Positions 5,588 to 6,972 of a DNA stretch of 6,972 nucleotides are shown piece by piece (the first letter of the stretch is position 1; each line of letters opens with the position of its first letter). The stretch is taken from contig JAGBTR010000049.1 of the NCBI GenBank assembly GCA_017631215.1, positions 1-6,972 on the forward strand, written 5' to 3'. Below the pieces are notes generated by a model. That model saw only the letters and a list, made by a program, of their open reading frames with translations, was not told the DNA's origin and did not search any database. The DNA comes from Clostridia bacterium (lineage in GTDB: Bacteria > Bacillota > Clostridia > Oscillospirales > CAG-272). Both the position numbers and the translations under genes were made by a program.

Positions 5588-6373
5588 ATGGATAAGGAAA
5601 GCGTTTTGAATTGGTTTGGCTCGGACGTTGATTTTCGCGTAACGAAGGTGCTCAAGCAACATTGGTATAAAAGAAGATACAGCTACCTGAATGCTCCGAG
5701 ACCGGATTTCGGGCTCATGCTTCTTGTCAGGGGAAGCGTCGACTTTTTAACCGAACACACAACCGTATCCGCTCGAGCAGGAAATCTTGTTTTTTTATCA
5801 AAGCATTCGCGCTATGAGGCTGTTTTTTCGAACGAGGTCGAGGATTATCTCATTTGCTTTGATGCGGATGAAGGCAGCATCTTGCCGTCTTCACCCATGA
5901 TTTTATCCCAATCCGTCGACCTTGCATGCTTTGAAAAAATTCGCATACTGTCAGACGAGAACAGCTACACTACACGTACGCAGTTGTATAACAAAGGTGC
6001 TTTTTTGCTGCTCTTGGACAGTATTGTGGAAAGCTCGAGGGACGAGAACGACGAGCACGGCAATATTGTCAAGCTCGCGTGTGAGCTTTTACAAAAAAAT
6101 GATCAGCTTTCGATTGAACAAATCGCAAAAGAATGTGCGGTCAGCACAAGCTTGCTACGTCAGCTGTTTGTCAGACGGCTGGGATTGTCACCAATACAAT
6201 ATCGAACGGATATCAAGCTAAGACGCGCCATGTATCTGATGGAAGCCACCAATATGACCGTGAGCGAGATCGCACAGACGCTATCATTTTTTGATGCGGC
6301 GTATTTTTGCAAGGTGTTCCGAGCACACACCGGTATGACTCCCACGCAATATGCCAAAAGCAAACGAATATAA
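5588..6373 (+). CDS. AraC-family transcriptional regulator
   Basis: A 261-aa protein. The N-terminal part (about residues 15-100) has the look of an AraC cupin-like sensing domain, with strands such as FGLMLLVRGSVDFL and the turn SARAGNLVFLSKHSRYEA. The C-terminal part (about 160-260) is the AraC DNA-binding domain with two helix-turn-helix units: LSIEQIAKECAVSTSLLRQLF (about 174-194), and MTVSEIAQTLSFFDAAYFCKVF (about 223-244) ending in the classic FRAHTGMTPTQYAKSKR. It probably senses a sugar or glycoside and controls the divergent GH30 gene, and perhaps itself, through repeats in 5464-5540. Whether it also controls the transporter or the GH28-GH116 operon is unknown; the same repeat is not seen at their promoters. 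GC content is low compared with spoIVB downstream. It ends in a terminator convergent with spoIVB. Confidence 0.93.
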   Translation: MDKESVLNWFGSDVDFRVTKVLKQHWYKRRYSYLNAPRPDFGLMLLVRGSVDFLTEHTTVSARAGNLVFLSKHSRYEAVFSNEVEDYLICFDADEGSILPSSPMILSQSVDLACFEKIRILSDENSYTTRTQLYNKGAFLLLLDSIVESSRDENDEHGNIVKLACELLQKNDQLSIEQIAKECAVSTSLLRQLFVRRLGLSPIQYRTDIKLRRAMYLMEATNMTVSEIAQTLSFFDAAYFCKVFRAHTGMTPTQYAKSKRI

Positions 6374-6376
6374 AGC

Positions 6377-6422
6377 AAAGGCAATATCAAACCCGATGGA
6401 ATGATATTGCCTTTTCATTTTT
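6377..6422 (+). terminator. Rho-independent terminator between the AraC gene and spoIVB
   Basis: A perfect 13-bp stem pairs 6377-6389 with 6402-6414, around a 12-nt loop, followed by TTTTCATTTTT. It starts 3 nt after the AraC-family stop codon. On the minus strand the same hairpin follows the spoIVB stop by about 8 nt and has a weaker T-rich tail (TTTGCTTTATATT), so it may terminate both convergent genes within their 48-bp gap. Confidence 0.88.
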
Positions 6423-6972
6423 CACCCCGCCAGGTCTCCCATCTCGGCGAGCATATTCTCGATGAAAATACCGTATCCGACGGTGGGGTTATTGATGAGG
6501 ACGTGCGTGATCGCGCCGACCAGCTTGCCGTCCTGGAGGATGGGGCTGCCGCTCATTCCCTGCACGATGCCGCCCGTCTCCTCGAGCAGCGCCTCGTCGG
6601 TGATGCGGACGGTGAAGCACTTGGAGCCCTTGGCATCGCGGTCGATGGCCGAGATGGCGGCGCTATACGCGCATCTTTCCCCCGAGGTCAGCGTGCAAAG
6701 GATGCTCACCTCACCCTCGCGCACCTCCTCGCGCGGCACGATACCGCACGTCTCGGCGGGCAGATGATCAGGGATGTGTCGAGAGATGCCATAGACACCG
6801 CAGGGCGTATTCCCCAGCAGCGTGCCCTCACGCGAGGCGCCGAAATAGCCGCGAAGCTCACCCGGTGCGCCCGCCGCGCCACGGTGGACGCCGCTGATGG
6901 TGACGGGCGTGACCTGCCCGCGATGGAGCGGCATCAGCTCGCCCGTCTCGGTGTCGCAGATGCCGTGACCCA
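6422..6972 (-). CDS. spoIVB: SpoIVB peptidase (family S55), C-terminal part
   Basis: 182 complete codons plus the stop are present; the 5' part (N-terminal membrane anchor and PDZ domain in known SpoIVB) lies outside the right edge. The fragment begins GHGICDTETGEL. It later has RITDEALLEETGGIVQGMSGSP, then GAITHVLINNPTVGYGIFIENML, which is characteristic of SpoIVB. The catalytic triad of the B. subtilis enzyme (His236, Asp363, Ser378) corresponds here to the His of GHG (codon 6965-6967), the Asp of ITD (6596-6598) and the Ser of GMSGS (6551-6553). The 15-residue Asp-to-Ser spacing is the same. SpoIVB is secreted from the forespore and triggers SpoIVFB-dependent pro-sigma-K processing during sporulation. 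This is a core sporulation gene, so it anchors the window to the chromosome of a spore-forming lineage. High GC, like GH116. Confidence 0.93.
   Translation of the reverse strand, partial: GHGICDTETGELMPLHRGQVTPVTISGVHRGAAGAPGELRGYFGASREGTLLGNTPCGVYGISRHIPDHLPAETCGIVPREEVREGEVSILCTLTSGERCAYSAAISAIDRDAKGSKCFTVRITDEALLEETGGIVQGMSGSPILQDGKLVGAITHVLINNPTVGYGIFIENMLAEMGDLAG

Noticed and set aside
5423..5662. A 79-codon minus-strand frame across the GH30/AraC intergenic region
   Set aside because: It covers the promoters and operator-like repeats and overlaps both flanking genes in other frames. The Lys/Ile/Asn-rich translation reflects AT-rich non-coding DNA.

Overview
The window looks like a chromosomal segment of an endospore-forming Firmicute, most likely a GC-rich member of Clostridia. 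The main evidence is the C-terminal part of spoIVB, the sigma-K checkpoint serine peptidase, at the right edge. Strong AGGAGG-type Shine-Dalgarno sites and consensus sigma-A-like promoters fit this. Species cannot be named from the sequence.

Layout, left to right. (1) 1-1503, minus: the first 501 codons of a GH116-family beta-glycosidase, running off the left edge. (2) 1532-2920, minus: a GH28-like (pectate-lyase-fold) glycoside hydrolase, 28 nt upstream of the GH116 gene and evidently in the same operon. Its promoter is at 3003-3031. (3) 3113-3949, minus: an EamA/DMT-type membrane transporter with its own near-consensus promoter (3998-4025) and a strong terminator (about 3039-3083). (4) 4099-5451, minus: a GH30-family glycosidase with both catalytic glutamates and its own terminator (about 4039-4075). 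(5) 5452-5587: an AT-rich divergent control region with direct and inverted repeats. (6) 5588-6373, plus: an AraC-family regulator, ending at a 13-bp-stem terminator. (7) 6422-6972, minus: partial spoIVB, convergent with the regulator.

Together, genes 1-5 form a small glycoside-utilisation locus. It has three glycosidases from three families, none with a visible signal peptide, plus a sugar-sized DMT transporter candidate and a divergent AraC regulator next to the GH30 gene. The simplest reading is that a small plant- or host-derived glycoside or oligosaccharide is imported and trimmed in the cytoplasm. GH30 and GH116 are the families of the two human glucosylceramidases (GBA1 and GBA2), so their co-occurrence suggests beta-glucoside or beta-xyloside chemistry, but both families are polyspecific and the substrate is not determined.

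Base composition is uneven. Hand counts of single 60-base rows give 44/60 G+C in GH116 (row 721) and 40/60 in spoIVB (row 6721), against 25/60 in GH30 (row 5041) and 26/60 in the AraC gene (row 5821). The GH30-AraC pair may therefore have a different history from its flanks. I saw no tRNA, rRNA, CRISPR, insertion sequence or riboswitch. No stretch over 300 bases lacks a gene.
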